A stretch of 64,000 bases of DNA, from NCBI GenBank assembly GCA_014642895.1, contig BMJD01000005.1, positions 62,001 through 126,000 of the forward strand, given 5' to 3'. Every line of letters starts with the position of its first letter. Position 1 is the stretch's first letter. The notes beneath the pieces are model-generated. The model saw nothing but the letters and a program-made list of their open reading frames with translations. It had not been told where the DNA came from and did no database searches. This document shows, one piece after another, positions 8,939 through 18,327 of this stretch. The position numbers were made by a program, and so were the translations under genes. This stretch comes from Lentibacillus populi (lineage in GTDB: Bacteria; Bacillota; Bacilli; Bacillales; Amphibacillaceae).

Positions 8939-10027
8939 ATGTTCGTGTACAGTAAGCGCTGGTTCCAAACGTTAGTCGTTTTTATTTTAGTCTTTCTATT
9001 AATCTTGTTAATCTCCGCAACCGATTTTTTATTCGATCCGATTTTTAAGTATTTGGCAGCCGTTGCCTTGCCCGTTGTAGGTGCCGGTGTCCTTTTTTAC
9101 ATAACAAGACCAGTCGTGCACTTTCTGGAAAAATATCGGGTCCATCGCGTCCTGGCTATTTTTATTGTGTTCATTCTATTAATTCTTATTATTTATCTGA
9201 TTATCAATTACATCGCTCCGATTGCCCAAAAACAATTCACCAATTTGATTAACAATGTGCCGGAAATGGTTGAGGGAGCGCAAAATTTAATCACTTTATG
9301 GCAATCAAACCAGGACATGATTCCCGCTGATATGAATCAGGCAATTAACCATGTAACGTCCAATCTGCAATCGTACATTGAAGGTGCCATGTCATTTTTA
9401 TTCGGGTTTATCAGCCAGTTGATCGGATTTGTCTTTTCCTTGGTATTGGTTCCTTTCTTCCTGTTTTTTATGCTTAAGGATGGTGACAAATTCGTCCCGT
9501 TTGTCACGAAAATATTTAATAAGAAAAAGGCAGCCAATATTCGCAGTCTTTTGCACAAAATCGATGAAACATTGGCTTCTTATATTCTCGGACAGCTCTT
9601 TGTCAGTCTATGTATTGGTATATTATTATTTATTGGTTATCTAATCATTCATTTGAAATACGCCTTGACCTTAGCATTATTTGGTATGATAATGTGTGTC
9701 ATCCCATTTATCGGCCCATTTATCTCGGTTGTTCCAGCAATGATCGTCGGCTTTTTCCAGGATCCGATGATGGCTGTTTGGGTTGCGATTGTCATGATTG
9801 TTGCCCAGCAGCTCGAAGGTAATCTTATTTCGCCAAATATTATGGGGCGGGCACTAAAGCTGCACCCGTTAACGATTATTACGTTGATTCTGGCTGCCGG
9901 AAGTATCGCTGGCTTCCTTGGCATCCTCTTTGCCGTACCGTTCTATGCGGTTGTGAAAACGATTATTGTCCATTTTTATAGAACGTATCAGGACTCGAAA
10001 GACAATAAAGAGGATGCGTTAATATAG
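8939..10027 (+). CDS. AI-2E family transporter (YdbI/YubA-like permease)
   Basis: This 362-residue membrane protein belongs to the AI-2E transporter family. It has N-terminal hydrophobic pairs, a soluble stretch rich in NNVPEMVEGAQ, and the conserved C-terminal block QQLEGNLISPNIMGRALKLH followed by PLTIITLILAAGS. Family members are thought to export small molecules or act as sodium/proton antiporters; the substrate here is not determinable. GTG codons at 8933 and 8936 precede ATG 8939, but the AGAGGA site is only 3 bases from the first GTG and 9 from the ATG, so ATG 8939 is chosen. It converges with the acetyltransferase gene. Confidence 0.88.
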   Translation: MFVYSKRWFQTLVVFILVFLLILLISATDFLFDPIFKYLAAVALPVVGAGVLFYITRPVVHFLEKYRVHRVLAIFIVFILLILIIYLIINYIAPIAQKQFTNLINNVPEMVEGAQNLITLWQSNQDMIPADMNQAINHVTSNLQSYIEGAMSFLFGFISQLIGFVFSLVLVPFFLFFMLKDGDKFVPFVTKIFNKKKAANIRSLLHKIDETLASYILGQLFVSLCIGILLFIGYLIIHLKYALTLALFGMIMCVIPFIGPFISVVPAMIVGFFQDPMMAVWVAIVMIVAQQLEGNLISPNIMGRALKLHPLTIITLILAAGSIAGFLGILFAVPFYAVVKTIIVHFYRTYQDSKDNKEDALI

Positions 10028-10075
10028 CTGGCAAAAGAAAGGACAAATTATTGCTCGCCCTTCCTTTTGATAGCA

Positions 10076-10918
10076 TTACGAAAATTTATAAACGATGGAG
10101 TCCCCAACAACATAATAACCAATTTTTTTATAAATACTATTGGATACAGGGTTTTTCAAGTCGGTATATAGACTGCAAAATTGAAACCCGCTTTCCAGCA
10201 GCTTCTCTGATAACGTTGCAACTGCACTAGTCGCATATCCCTTTTGTTTATGGATGTCAGGAGTAAACACGGCATTGATTGTTGCACCATGTTTTGTTCT
10301 TCTGGACCGGTTGACCATGGAAACCGGCTCACCCTTCACTTGCCATACGTACATGGATTGATTACCGATAAATTTGGCAGCAGCTTTATTTGCGTGTTCC
10401 TCAGAAATATGTTCGTTTGCCTCAATCCCAAATTGAACAAGCCACAGGGCAATCAGGTCGTGATCGGTTTCGGATGCAGGGATTAATTCCCCCTCCGCGA
10501 TAGGTACTGTATTTACATTATCCAGCTGATAGATTAATTGTTCCATATGAATGGTTGCTTTCAAGCCCCTGAGTTGTTCCCATTGTTTAACAAACATAGT
10601 AGCTACTTTTTCCGGCCCTATAATACTGGGAATATGGATGTGCCGGTTAAACAAAAACTGGGTTATCGTTTGCACGACACGTTCATCTACATTGGATGCA
10701 TCAGCTAATATCCAGTTCTTTGGGGTTTGCATGAACGCAAATACCACCTTATGATCTTGTTCTACATAGCCTAAATAACCGTATTCCTCTCCTTCTGGGT
10801 CATCCAATAAGCGCTGAATAATACCAAGCATCAGATTGTTGCAAGCTTCTTTTTGCATTAACAATGGTTCAATAAGCCGGGAAAATTCCTGTGGTGAGGA
10901 TACTAGTGTTATGTTCAT
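10076..10918 (-). CDS. GNAT family N-acetyltransferase
   Basis: This 280-residue protein has a C-terminal GNAT domain: the acetyl-CoA binding region reads INAVFTPDIHKQKGYATSAV (the Q-x-x-G-x-A core is KQKGYAT), followed by CSLYTDLKNPVSNSIYKKIG, the usual end of the fold. The N-terminal 130 residues form a second, degenerate half typical of larger Bacillus GNAT proteins. ATG at 10916-10918 has AAGGAGAATTGG upstream; an earlier in-frame start would add 29 residues overlapping the promoter of the divergent gene. The acceptor substrate is unknown. Confidence 0.85.
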   Translation of the reverse strand: MNITLVSSPQEFSRLIEPLLMQKEACNNLMLGIIQRLLDDPEGEEYGYLGYVEQDHKVVFAFMQTPKNWILADASNVDERVVQTITQFLFNRHIHIPSIIGPEKVATMFVKQWEQLRGLKATIHMEQLIYQLDNVNTVPIAEGELIPASETDHDLIALWLVQFGIEANEHISEEHANKAAAKFIGNQSMYVWQVKGEPVSMVNRSRRTKHGATINAVFTPDIHKQKGYATSAVATLSEKLLESGFQFCSLYTDLKNPVSNSIYKKIGYYVVGDSIVYKFS

Positions 10919-11003
10919 CCAATTCTCCTTTTTCACTAATTTTAGCGTAATATCCTTTTTTGTAAAGAGAAAATCCGTTAGAATAGGAATAGGAGTGATA
11001 AAC

Positions 11004-11189
11004 ATGACAAAAAAAGAAATTGAGGCTAAAATCGCGGAGCTGAAATCGGATTATGTCCGAATCCAGGGTGATGCTGAGAAATTGGTATTGGTTGGTCAGA
11101 ATACGGCGACTGCAGAAAAAAAACTGATCGAATTAGAGAAAGAAATCGCGGACATGTATCGCAAATTAGAAGAAATAGATGTTACTTAA
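11004..11189 (+). CDS. SE1832-family small coiled-coil protein
   Basis: This 61-residue protein begins MTKKEIEAKIAELKSDYVRI and continues as a charged heptad-rich helix ending KLEEIDVT. It fits the SE1832-type family of about 60-residue Firmicutes proteins of unknown role. ATG 11004 has AGGAGTG 6 bases upstream; the longer open frame to the left overlaps the divergent acetyltransferase gene and is not credible. The protein looks cytosolic, with no signal or membrane segment, and probably self-associates as a coiled coil. Confidence 0.8.
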   Translation: MTKKEIEAKIAELKSDYVRIQGDAEKLVLVGQNTATAEKKLIELEKEIADMYRKLEEIDVT

Positions 11190-11239
11190 AAAAGGTTTGG
11201 TAAAATTGATACTAAAAAACTTGAACAAACAAAAGGAAA

Positions 11240-11277
11240 GAGCGTGTTTCGAAAAAAGATTGATCAAAACACGCTCT
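11240..11277. terminator. Hairpin between convergent small genes
   Basis: GAGCGTGTTT pairs with AAACACGCTC across an 18-base loop, between the SE1832-family gene and the convergent 11286-11534 gene. The T-run is weak on both sides, so termination is plausible but not certain. Confidence 0.6.
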
Positions 11278-11285
11278 TAATATAT

Positions 11286-11534
11286 TTACCGTTTATTTTT
11301 ATTAACAGTTCGTTCATTTCCTCTTTTGAAGTTTCCGGTTATTTTAGCCATTAATAGCTGCAGCTCTTTTTCATCCCTAACACGATTAATTTTGTTCAGA
11401 AACTTCTCGGCTTCCTTCCCCTTAAGAATCTTTACTTGTTTGTTCTGCCAATCAATAAAAACTGTATTGTTTTTGGTGACCCGATAACTAAAAGACTCCT
11501 CATCCAAACGATTGCGTTTATCGATTTGGCCCAA
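11286..11534 (-). CDS. Small hypothetical protein (82 residues)
   Basis: The start is TTG at 11532-11534, supported by AAGGGGTG with 8-9 bases of spacing. The sequence is basic and soluble; residues 16-45 (FSYRVTKNNTVFIDWQNKQV then KILKGKEAEKFL) resemble a small beta-hairpin followed by a helix, and the tail is Arg/Lys-rich (NFKRGNERTVNKNKR), which suggests nucleic acid contact but does not prove it. I do not recognise the family with confidence. It ends at a shared hairpin with the convergent SE1832-family gene. Confidence 0.65.
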   Translation of the reverse strand: MGQIDKRNRLDEESFSYRVTKNNTVFIDWQNKQVKILKGKEAEKFLNKINRVRDEKELQLLMAKITGNFKRGNERTVNKNKR

Positions 11535-11856
11535 AATTATTCACCCCTTTCCAAGGTAAGTTAATGACAAAGCAAACTGATTATCCTCGTTAATAGATTC
11601 GCCAAACCTTGTAAGATTCCTTTCAAATATTAGAACATTAATACCGCATTTTAGGCTGACTTATCTAAGGTTAAAAGGAATTACCAAGGTATATGCGCCA
11701 AAGCAAAGGACATTATCAACAACCGTTCCCTTTAATCACAATATTAATGGGGAAGTTTATCAAACTCTATGCCAAATGATCGATCTTTATTTCAAAACAT
11801 CAGTCTTTTTTACAAATGATCAAACTATGTTTTTAACAAATAGATGGCCACCTATA
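11535..11856. other. Intergenic region, nothing recognised
   Basis: About 320 AT-rich bases with no supported gene, riboswitch or clear repeat before the terminator at 11858-11892. Confidence 0.5.
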
Positions 11857-11857
11857 A

Positions 11858-11892
11858 ATAAACGAGCGCAGACTTCATCTGCGCTCGTTTAT
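11858..11892 (-). terminator. Intrinsic terminator of the CPA-type antiporter
   Basis: A perfect 15-base stem, ATAAACGAGCGCAGA with TCTGCGCTCGTTTAT, closes a five-base loop. T-rich sequence follows on the minus strand, 40 bases past the antiporter stop. Confidence 0.85.
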
Positions 11893-11932
11893 TATAGGGC
11901 TATTTAACAAGTACGATTAAATCAATTTTTAC

Positions 11933-13783
11933 CTACTTTCCATTCTCGTTCGTACCATTTCGCCGGTTTTCCAGTTTTGCCTGGATTTTTTTATCCTGTG
12001 GAGCAAGGCTGACAACAATATCACCGGATTCAGGTGTTGCCTTCATCTCTTCGGCATAAAAAATAATTTTCCCAGACGGTTTGATCATATATAGGAGAAC
12101 CGCTGCATCATCACGTTCGTTTACATATTGCTTATAGTTATATTGATCGGTTAAAGTTGTTTGTCTAACAACAAAGCCAGATGCAATGTTCTGATTTAAA
12201 TCTTCTGTGGAAACTTCCTCCCCAAACAAGATACGTCCACCAATTTTATTGACAATATCATTTGTGTCACTATCGATTTGCTTATACGGACTTACCTTAT
12301 AGACATTGGTTCGGCCATATTCCGGCATAAACGTTGTACAAACGAGTGAATTATAAGAATGATAATCAGTTGCCGCGATTAAATATTCATAAGGTGTTGT
12401 ATCCAAATGATATTCTGTTTGCTCTGACAGCATTTCCCCGTGATAGAACGGGATCCCCGCTTCACGAGCTTTTCGCAATTTTTCCCATGAGGAATCGACA
12501 ATGATTACCGGTGCTTTGGCTTTGATAAGCGACTTTGCCAATTCTACGGTAAATGTGTTGCTGCCGACAATAATCGTCCCAGGCCTGCCCTCCATCGATA
12601 AATGAAGTTTTTTTGCCAGCCAGCCAATTGAAAAACCGTGGGCAACAACCGTAAAAAAGACAAGCCCAAAGGTTAGCGTCGTAATAATCGATGCATCTTC
12701 ATATCCGGCATCCCCTAATATCGCAGCAAAATAGCTGGAAACTGTCAATGCTACAATACCCCGTGGAGCAATCCAGCCGACTAGCACTTTTTCATTAAGC
12801 GCCAAGTCAGTTCCAATCGTTGACAGAAAAATCGATAGTGGTCGTACTGCAATCATCATCAATACCACATACCCGATAATTCTTGGTTCAAAAATATGCA
12901 AAATCGTGTCTATATTTAAGGAAGCAGTAAGCATAATAAAGATCGCCGATATTAGTAAGATGGACATATTTTCCTTAAAATGGCGCATATCTTCAACGGA
13001 GCTTATTCCCATATTTGCCAGCGTCATCCCCATAGCAGTAACAGCAAGCAGTCCTGTTTCATGCGTAATTTCATCCGCTATGGTAAAACACATGATGACA
13101 ACAATAAACACTGTAGGTGACTTTAAATATTCAGGGATATTCCCTGTTTCAAACATCCAGCCAATTCCCCTGCCGAATGCCCAGCCAAGTATTGCAGCAA
13201 AAACCGAGGCAGCAAAAAATAAAAGAAGTGAAACACCACTAGGATCGTTGTCGGTCAAATAAGAAATAATCTCAAAGGCAAATACCGCGAGCAGCGCACC
13301 GATTGGGTCTACAATAATTCCTTCCCATTTTAATATTTTGGCAGGACGCGGTTTTAATTTGGATTGTCTCAATAAAGGTAAAATAACGGTAGGACCGGTT
13401 ACAATGAACAGACCACCGATTACAAAAGCAACTGCCCACGACAGGCCTGCAATATAATGCGCAGTCAGTGACCCTAATATCCAGGCAATAAACGCACCAA
13501 TTGTCGAAATGCGAAATACCGGTCGTCCCAGCCCGCGCAGTTCTTTAAAATTCAAATTTAAGCTGCCTTCAAACAGGATAATCGCTACTGCGACAGTAAT
13601 GATTGGTTTATATAGCGTTCCAAAGTCTTCCTGGGGATTCATGATGCCCAAAAATGGTCCCACTATTAACCCGGCAACCGACATGACAACAATAGCCGGC
13701 ATCCGGTAGCGCCATGATAACCACTGTGAGCCAATCCCGAGAAGGCCTATTAACATAATTTCAAACAAAACAGATGGAAACAT
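11933..13783 (-). CDS. Cation:proton antiporter with cytosolic nucleotide-binding tail
   Basis: This 616-residue protein has an N-terminal antiporter domain of about 400 residues (roughly 12 membrane segments). Recognisable blocks are ILFEGSLNLNFKELRGLGRP, VTGPTVILPLLRQ, KWEGIIVDPIGALLAVFAFE and GWIAPRGIVALTVSSYFA. The tail, from about residue 400, is Rossmann-like, beginning RPGTIIVGSNTFTVELAKSL, and is followed by a C-terminal TrkA-C-like stretch. This layout is seen in NhaP/KefC-like exchangers gated by a ligand on the RCK-type domain. It probably exchanges sodium or potassium for protons. ATG 13781-13783 with GGGGGT upstream is chosen over an upstream start that adds 22 residues. Confidence 0.88.
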   Translation of the reverse strand: MFPSVLFEIMLIGLLGIGSQWLSWRYRMPAIVVMSVAGLIVGPFLGIMNPQEDFGTLYKPIITVAVAIILFEGSLNLNFKELRGLGRPVFRISTIGAFIAWILGSLTAHYIAGLSWAVAFVIGGLFIVTGPTVILPLLRQSKLKPRPAKILKWEGIIVDPIGALLAVFAFEIISYLTDNDPSGVSLLLFFAASVFAAILGWAFGRGIGWMFETGNIPEYLKSPTVFIVVIMCFTIADEITHETGLLAVTAMGMTLANMGISSVEDMRHFKENMSILLISAIFIMLTASLNIDTILHIFEPRIIGYVVLMMIAVRPLSIFLSTIGTDLALNEKVLVGWIAPRGIVALTVSSYFAAILGDAGYEDASIITTLTFGLVFFTVVAHGFSIGWLAKKLHLSMEGRPGTIIVGSNTFTVELAKSLIKAKAPVIIVDSSWEKLRKAREAGIPFYHGEMLSEQTEYHLDTTPYEYLIAATDYHSYNSLVCTTFMPEYGRTNVYKVSPYKQIDSDTNDIVNKIGGRILFGEEVSTEDLNQNIASGFVVRQTTLTDQYNYKQYVNERDDAAVLLYMIKPSGKIIFYAEEMKATPESGDIVVSLAPQDKKIQAKLENRRNGTNENGK

Positions 13784-13872
13784 ATCATACCCCCATTCTT
13801 TTCTTAAATATATAGGTATTTTAAACGCGGTTTGAAATAATGTAAACAATTTTAACCGTGGATTCCGAAAAA

Positions 13873-14041
13873 TTTTATCACGTATTTACCGGTGTAATAC
13901 CCCACCCCTATGCATGCGTAAACCAAAAACGGGAAGGTGGGGGATAAACAGTCCGTAAAGATTCGATCATAGGTACAAAGACTAAAACCGTCACGTTCTA
14001 TGCGCCGGAAACCCCCACTCAGGTGAAGTTTTACTTTATCG
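13873..14041 (+). repeat. Dispersed repeat A, copy 2 (diverged)
   Basis: Shares TTTTATCACGTATT, GCGTAAACCAAAAACG, AAGGTGGGG, AAAACCGTCACGT and the CCCCCACTCAGGTGAAGTTT-type end with the other copies, but its centre differs. It fills most of the gap upstream of the CPA antiporter gene. Confidence 0.75.
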
Positions 14042-14099
14042 TGCACTTCTACTTTTCCCAGATGTCACAAAATAGTCAAAACGAAACACGTTACTCGGA

Positions 14100-14129
14100 T
14101 TGACAAGCATTTATTAATCTTGTTAAAAT
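14100..14129 (+). promoter_or_regulatory. Predicted sigma-A promoter for brnQ
   Basis: TTGACA at 14100-14105 and TAAAAT at 14124-14129 are separated by 18 bases, about 110 bases before the brnQ start. Predicted by eye only. Confidence 0.45.
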
Positions 14130-14238
14130 TACTTTGCTTTGCGACATTTCAAACTACTTTTTGATACAAATTATCAGATAATATAGAAAATAACCATCTG
14201 ATCAGGTACGCCGGATATTATAGCAGGAGGATCATCAC

Positions 14239-15537
14239 ATGAATAAAAACATCTTCACGATTGGATTTATGCTTTTTGCTTTATTTTTTGGAGCGGGGAA
14301 CTTAATTTACCCGCCTACACTTGGAATCGACTCTGGTACTTCTTACTGGACTGCGATCACTGGATTTGTCATTACCGGGGTTGGTTTACCAATCCTCGCT
14401 GTCACATCCATTTCTTTTGTTAAAAATGACGCTCGTGAATTAGCTGACCGGGTTCATCCATTATTTGGACTTATTTTTACATCGCTCGTTTATTTAGCAA
14501 TTGGACCTTTCTTTGGCATCCCCCGGGCGGCAACCGTTGCATACGAAATGAGTGTAGAGCCTTTTACAGGCAACACATCAACACTTTCATTACTTATTTT
14601 TACAACGATCTTTTTTATTCTCGTTTATTTGGTAAGCTTAAACCCGTCAAAAATGGTAGATCGAATTGGCCAATTCTTAACACCTATTTTGTTAATTGCC
14701 ATCATTGCACTGAGTGTTGGCGGATTCTTACTATTGGATCACCCGCTTGAAAGCCCGACAGATAAATATGCGGCTAACCCCTTTTTCACAGGATTTGTTG
14801 AAGGGTATTTGACAATGGATGCCATTGCTGCACTGGCATTTGGCATTATTGTCGTCAATGCTTTTAAAGAACGCGGGGTATCCACCCAGAGGGAATTGGT
14901 CAGATCAACCTTGAAAGCCGGGCTAATCACCGCGATCGGATTAATGGCGGTCTATGTTTCGATCGGCTGGATCGGGGCAAAATTAGCCTCTACAGGAAGT
15001 TATGACAATGGCGGCGATATTTTATCCAATGCTGCAACTATCATGTTTGGCAATTACGGTGCGTTATTACTTGGAGTGATCGTTACCCTGGCATGCTTTA
15101 CCACTTCAGTAGGATTAGTCGTCGCTTGCGGGCAATTTTTCACTAAAATTACTGCCCTTTCCTATCGATGGATAGTTCTTATTATAACAATTGGCAGTTT
15201 TCTCATTGCCAATCAAGGATTGAACACTATTATCGGTTACTCAGTGCCAGTCCTTACATTTATTTATCCAATAGCCATTGTACTTATATTGTTAACATTT
15301 ATGCAAAACTTATTTCACAGATCAAAGGCTGTATACCGTGGGGCAATAGTGTTAACCTCCCTTACCAGTTTGTATGATGGGTTGGTTGCATATGGATTCA
15401 AGTTAGAGACAATTACCCCATTCATGGAATATTTACCGTTTTTCTCCATCGGACTGGGCTGGGTTGTTCCCGCTATAGCCGGCGGATTAATCGGATTGCT
15501 TTTTCGAGAACCTGCTGCACAAGATTATTCTCATTAG
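14239..15537 (+). CDS. brnQ: Branched-chain amino acid:cation symporter BrnQ
   Basis: This 432-residue protein has 12 predicted membrane segments. The N-terminus, TIGFMLFALFFGAGNLIYPP, is the signature of the BrnQ family, and GPFFGIPRAATVAYEMSVEP is also typical. BrnQ imports leucine, isoleucine and valine, coupled to sodium in many low-GC Gram-positives. ATG 14239 follows GCAGGAGGATCATCAC, a strong ribosome site. A promoter is predicted about 110 bases upstream and an intrinsic terminator follows the stop directly, so the gene is a single transcription unit. Confidence 0.93.
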   Translation: MNKNIFTIGFMLFALFFGAGNLIYPPTLGIDSGTSYWTAITGFVITGVGLPILAVTSISFVKNDARELADRVHPLFGLIFTSLVYLAIGPFFGIPRAATVAYEMSVEPFTGNTSTLSLLIFTTIFFILVYLVSLNPSKMVDRIGQFLTPILLIAIIALSVGGFLLLDHPLESPTDKYAANPFFTGFVEGYLTMDAIAALAFGIIVVNAFKERGVSTQRELVRSTLKAGLITAIGLMAVYVSIGWIGAKLASTGSYDNGGDILSNAATIMFGNYGALLLGVIVTLACFTTSVGLVVACGQFFTKITALSYRWIVLIITIGSFLIANQGLNTIIGYSVPVLTFIYPIAIVLILLTFMQNLFHRSKAVYRGAIVLTSLTSLYDGLVAYGFKLETITPFMEYLPFFSIGLGWVVPAIAGGLIGLLFREPAAQDYSH

Positions 15538-15565
15538 GAGCTAACAATATAAGTTAGCTCTTTTT
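15538..15565 (+). terminator. Intrinsic terminator of brnQ
   Basis: GAGCTAAC/GTTAGCTC stem with a seven-base loop, followed by TTTTT, immediately after the stop codon. Confidence 0.9.
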
Positions 15566-15682
15566 ACTGTTTTAAACACTGTTTGAACAACAAAATTCTA
15601 TTTTATGGCATCTAAATTTGCGAAATTATCATTTTAAAAAATACGCCATCTGAGTCAAAAAAATATGTTAGGATTATATAAG

Positions 15683-15940
15683 AAAAGCGCAAGTGCCCGT
15701 TTAGCAACGTACAAACTGGAGCACTCCGCAATAAGATAAAGGAAACATGCCCCTTCATAGGGGTAGACGTGAGTTGGACGCAAAGTCCGCTTTTAGTTGG
15801 CCTTCCTTCCTACCCGAACCGATGTTGACTTATCGTAGTGAAGGAGTGTGAAGTTTAACTTGGCTTTAGCGCTGGAGCTGGACATGGCCAACTCTGACGC
15901 AAGCAGAATAGAGCCTAAATTTTTATACTTTCTTTACCTA
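15683..15940 (+). repeat. Dispersed repeat F, copy 1 (long form)
   Basis: Begins AAAAGCGCAAGTGCCCGTTT and ends GAATAGAGCCTAAATTTTTA; the blocks GATAAAGGAAACA, TGTTGACTTATCGTA and GCTGGAGCTGGACATGGCC match copies at 37053-37208 and 61610-61808. This copy has about 60 extra bases in its middle (roughly 15755-15815). Its right end stops just before the recQ ribosome site, so it is probably in the recQ leader. Confidence 0.8.
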
Positions 15941-15961
15941 CTAGCAAAGGAGTTGAACAAG

Positions 15962-18103
15962 ATGGGCGAAGAAGAAAAAATTTTGCAAACCTATTTTGGC
16001 TATGAATCATTTCGTCCAGGCCAAAAGGAAGCAATCGCTAATATTTTACAGACAAACAATACACTCGCTGTTATGCCAACAGGCGGCGGGAAGTCCTTAT
16101 GTTACCAAATCCCCGGCCTCTCGCTTGATGGAACCGCGATCATCATTTCTCCATTAATATCATTAATGAAAGATCAGGTTGATGGCCTTAATGCCCTGGG
16201 TATTCCTGCCACATTTATTAACAGCTCCCTGTCAGCAAATGAACAGCAAGTGCGCTTAAAAAACATGGCAGCCCGACGCTATAAATTTGTGTACGTTGCT
16301 CCGGAACGATTTGAATCCGGCAGTTTTGTTAATGTTGTTAAAAACATTCCACTATCACTGGTTGCATTTGATGAAGCCCATTGTATTTCCCAATGGGGAC
16401 ATGATTTCAGACCGAGCTACAGATCGATCGTTCCCAATTTAACCCGGTTAACGAATATCCCTGTCTTCGTAGCCTTAACTGCAACTGCTACAGAAGAGGT
16501 TATTACCGACATTCAATCTTTACTGAACATTAAAAACAACCATGTAATTAATACCGGATTTGAACGAGAAAACCTATCTTTTCATGTTGTGAAAGGGAAG
16601 GACAAGGCCACCTATGTTCGTTCTTTTTTACAAGAACACCTTAATGAATCAGGGATTATTTATACTGCAACACGGAAACAGGCTGATACGTTATACGAAC
16701 AGCTCTCGAGAAGAGGGATCGCCTGTGAAAAATATCATGCTGGAATGGGGGAGGATGAACGAAAGCGTGCACAGGCAGCATTTATTCAGGATGAGAAAAC
16801 AGTCATGATCGCTACAAACGCATTTGGTATGGGAATTGATAAATCGAATGTGCGCTATGTGATTCATTATGCAATGCCAATGACAATCGAGTCGTATTAC
16901 CAGGAAGCAGGGCGTGCTGGACGGGACGGGGAACCAAGTGACTGCATCCTGTTATTTTCACCTCAGGATGTGCAGCTGCAGAAATTTTTAATTGAACAAT
17001 CGTTGATGGATGACGAGGCCAAACGTGCTGAATACCGAAAATTGCAGGCAATGATCAACTACTGCCATACACACGGTTGTTTAACTGCTTTCATCCTGGA
17101 ATATTTCGACGATAAACCTGCTGAAACAACGTGCGGAAGGTGCAGCAATTGCCTCAACCGGCAGGAAAAGACCGATATTACGGAAGAAGCACAAATGATC
17201 CTTTCCTGTGTAAAACGGATGGGCGAACGTTTCGGTGTTGGCATGACGGCTAAAGTTTTAAAAGGGTCAAACGATAAAAAGCTGCATAATTTTGGGTTAC
17301 ATAAGCTAACAACATACGGCATCCTATCCGCTTATACAGAAAAGGAATTAACCGAACGGATCCATTTTTTGGTCGCCGAGAAGCTGCTTGATACCGAGGA
17401 AGGCCGTTTTCCTACATTAAAGTTGAACAAAGAATCTGTCGAAGTGCTCAAAGGACGCCGGACAGTTTGGATCTATACAGCACCAATTCCGGTAACGGAA
17501 GAAGCGGATTACCATCTGGACTTGTTTGATAATTTGCGTAGACTACGGAAAAAACTTGCCGATGAAAAAGGTGTGCCACCGTATGTCTTGTTCTCTGATG
17601 CAACATTAAAGGAATTAAGCCGTTATTTCCCGGATAATAAAGAAGACATGCTAACGATTAAAGGTGTTGGTGAGAAAAAATTTGAGCAGTACGGTGATGC
17701 ATTTCTCGGTGCCATTGTAGAATGGCGAGCCGCTAATCCGGAAGTAAAAGCAAAAATACGAATTTCCGACCCGGTTAAACCAAGGTCTGTGAAAAGGAAT
17801 GACGAAGATGGTCCAAGTCATATTGTCAGCTATCAACTGTTTCAATCTGGAAAATCAATCAAGGACATTGCAGCTATCCGGGAGCTCTCTCCCCAAACGA
17901 TTGAGGGACATATATTTAAAGCATTCAAAGACGGATATCCAATTGCCTGGAATATCTTTTTTGATAAAGCGGAAGAGGCGGCAGTTTTGGCCGCACGTGA
18001 GGAAATTGATGAGCCAAGATTGAAACCGTTACGTGAGGCACTTCCCGAAGACTATAGTTATACGAAAATAAAAGCGGTTTTGGTAAAGAACGGACTGATG
18101 TAA
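15962..18103 (+). CDS. recQ: ATP-dependent DNA helicase RecQ, long form
   Basis: This 713-residue 3'-5' helicase acts in recombinational repair and replication fork processing. Motifs in order: Q-motif FGYESFRPGQ, Walker A MPTGGGKSLCYQ, Walker B DEAHCISQWGHDFRPSY, and motif VI QEAGRAGRDGEPSDC. The RQC zinc site has cysteines in CHTHGC and CGRCSNC. An HRDC domain follows, around residues 515-600, and a C-terminal helicase-associated HTH region (SIKDIAAIRELSPQTIEGHI). The extra C-terminal HTH makes it longer than the shorter RecQ-type helicases of B. subtilis. ATG 15962 is chosen because AAAGGAG lies 9 bases upstream; the longer frame reads into repeat F. Confidence 0.95.
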   Translation: MGEEEKILQTYFGYESFRPGQKEAIANILQTNNTLAVMPTGGGKSLCYQIPGLSLDGTAIIISPLISLMKDQVDGLNALGIPATFINSSLSANEQQVRLKNMAARRYKFVYVAPERFESGSFVNVVKNIPLSLVAFDEAHCISQWGHDFRPSYRSIVPNLTRLTNIPVFVALTATATEEVITDIQSLLNIKNNHVINTGFERENLSFHVVKGKDKATYVRSFLQEHLNESGIIYTATRKQADTLYEQLSRRGIACEKYHAGMGEDERKRAQAAFIQDEKTVMIATNAFGMGIDKSNVRYVIHYAMPMTIESYYQEAGRAGRDGEPSDCILLFSPQDVQLQKFLIEQSLMDDEAKRAEYRKLQAMINYCHTHGCLTAFILEYFDDKPAETTCGRCSNCLNRQEKTDITEEAQMILSCVKRMGERFGVGMTAKVLKGSNDKKLHNFGLHKLTTYGILSAYTEKELTERIHFLVAEKLLDTEEGRFPTLKLNKESVEVLKGRRTVWIYTAPIPVTEEADYHLDLFDNLRRLRKKLADEKGVPPYVLFSDATLKELSRYFPDNKEDMLTIKGVGEKKFEQYGDAFLGAIVEWRAANPEVKAKIRISDPVKPRSVKRNDEDGPSHIVSYQLFQSGKSIKDIAAIRELSPQTIEGHIFKAFKDGYPIAWNIFFDKAEEAAVLAAREEIDEPRLKPLREALPEDYSYTKIKAVLVKNGLM

Positions 18104-18117
18104 TGATGACATAGATT

Positions 18118-18262
18118 AGTGATCCCGGCCGATGTTACCGCCATTTTGGTCGATGTTTTGCGATTCCGGCTGATATTCAGACGGTTCCGGGCGATACTTC
18201 CAGAGTTCCGGTTGATATTCCGCTATTCTGGCTGATACTTCCGTGATTCCGGACGATGTGAT
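18118..18262. repeat. Degenerate tandem array, about 21 bp period
   Basis: At least five to six units of about 21 bases, such as TTCCGGCTGATATTCAGACG, TTCCGGGCGATACTTCCAGA and TTCCGGTTGATATTCCGCTA, each with a central GATA/GATG word. It lies between the ends of the convergent recQ and aminopeptidase genes. Confidence 0.7.
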
Positions 18263-18285
18263 CCTGCCGACATTGCACATTAACA

Positions 18286-18319
18286 AACGCCATGCACCCA
18301 ATCTGGACTGCATGGCGTT
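18286..18319 (-). terminator. Hairpin terminator of the M29 aminopeptidase gene
   Basis: AACGCCATGCA and TGCATGGCGTT form an 11-base perfect stem just past the aminopeptidase stop; the T-run after it on the minus strand is short. Confidence 0.7.
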
Positions 18320-18327
18320 CTCACATT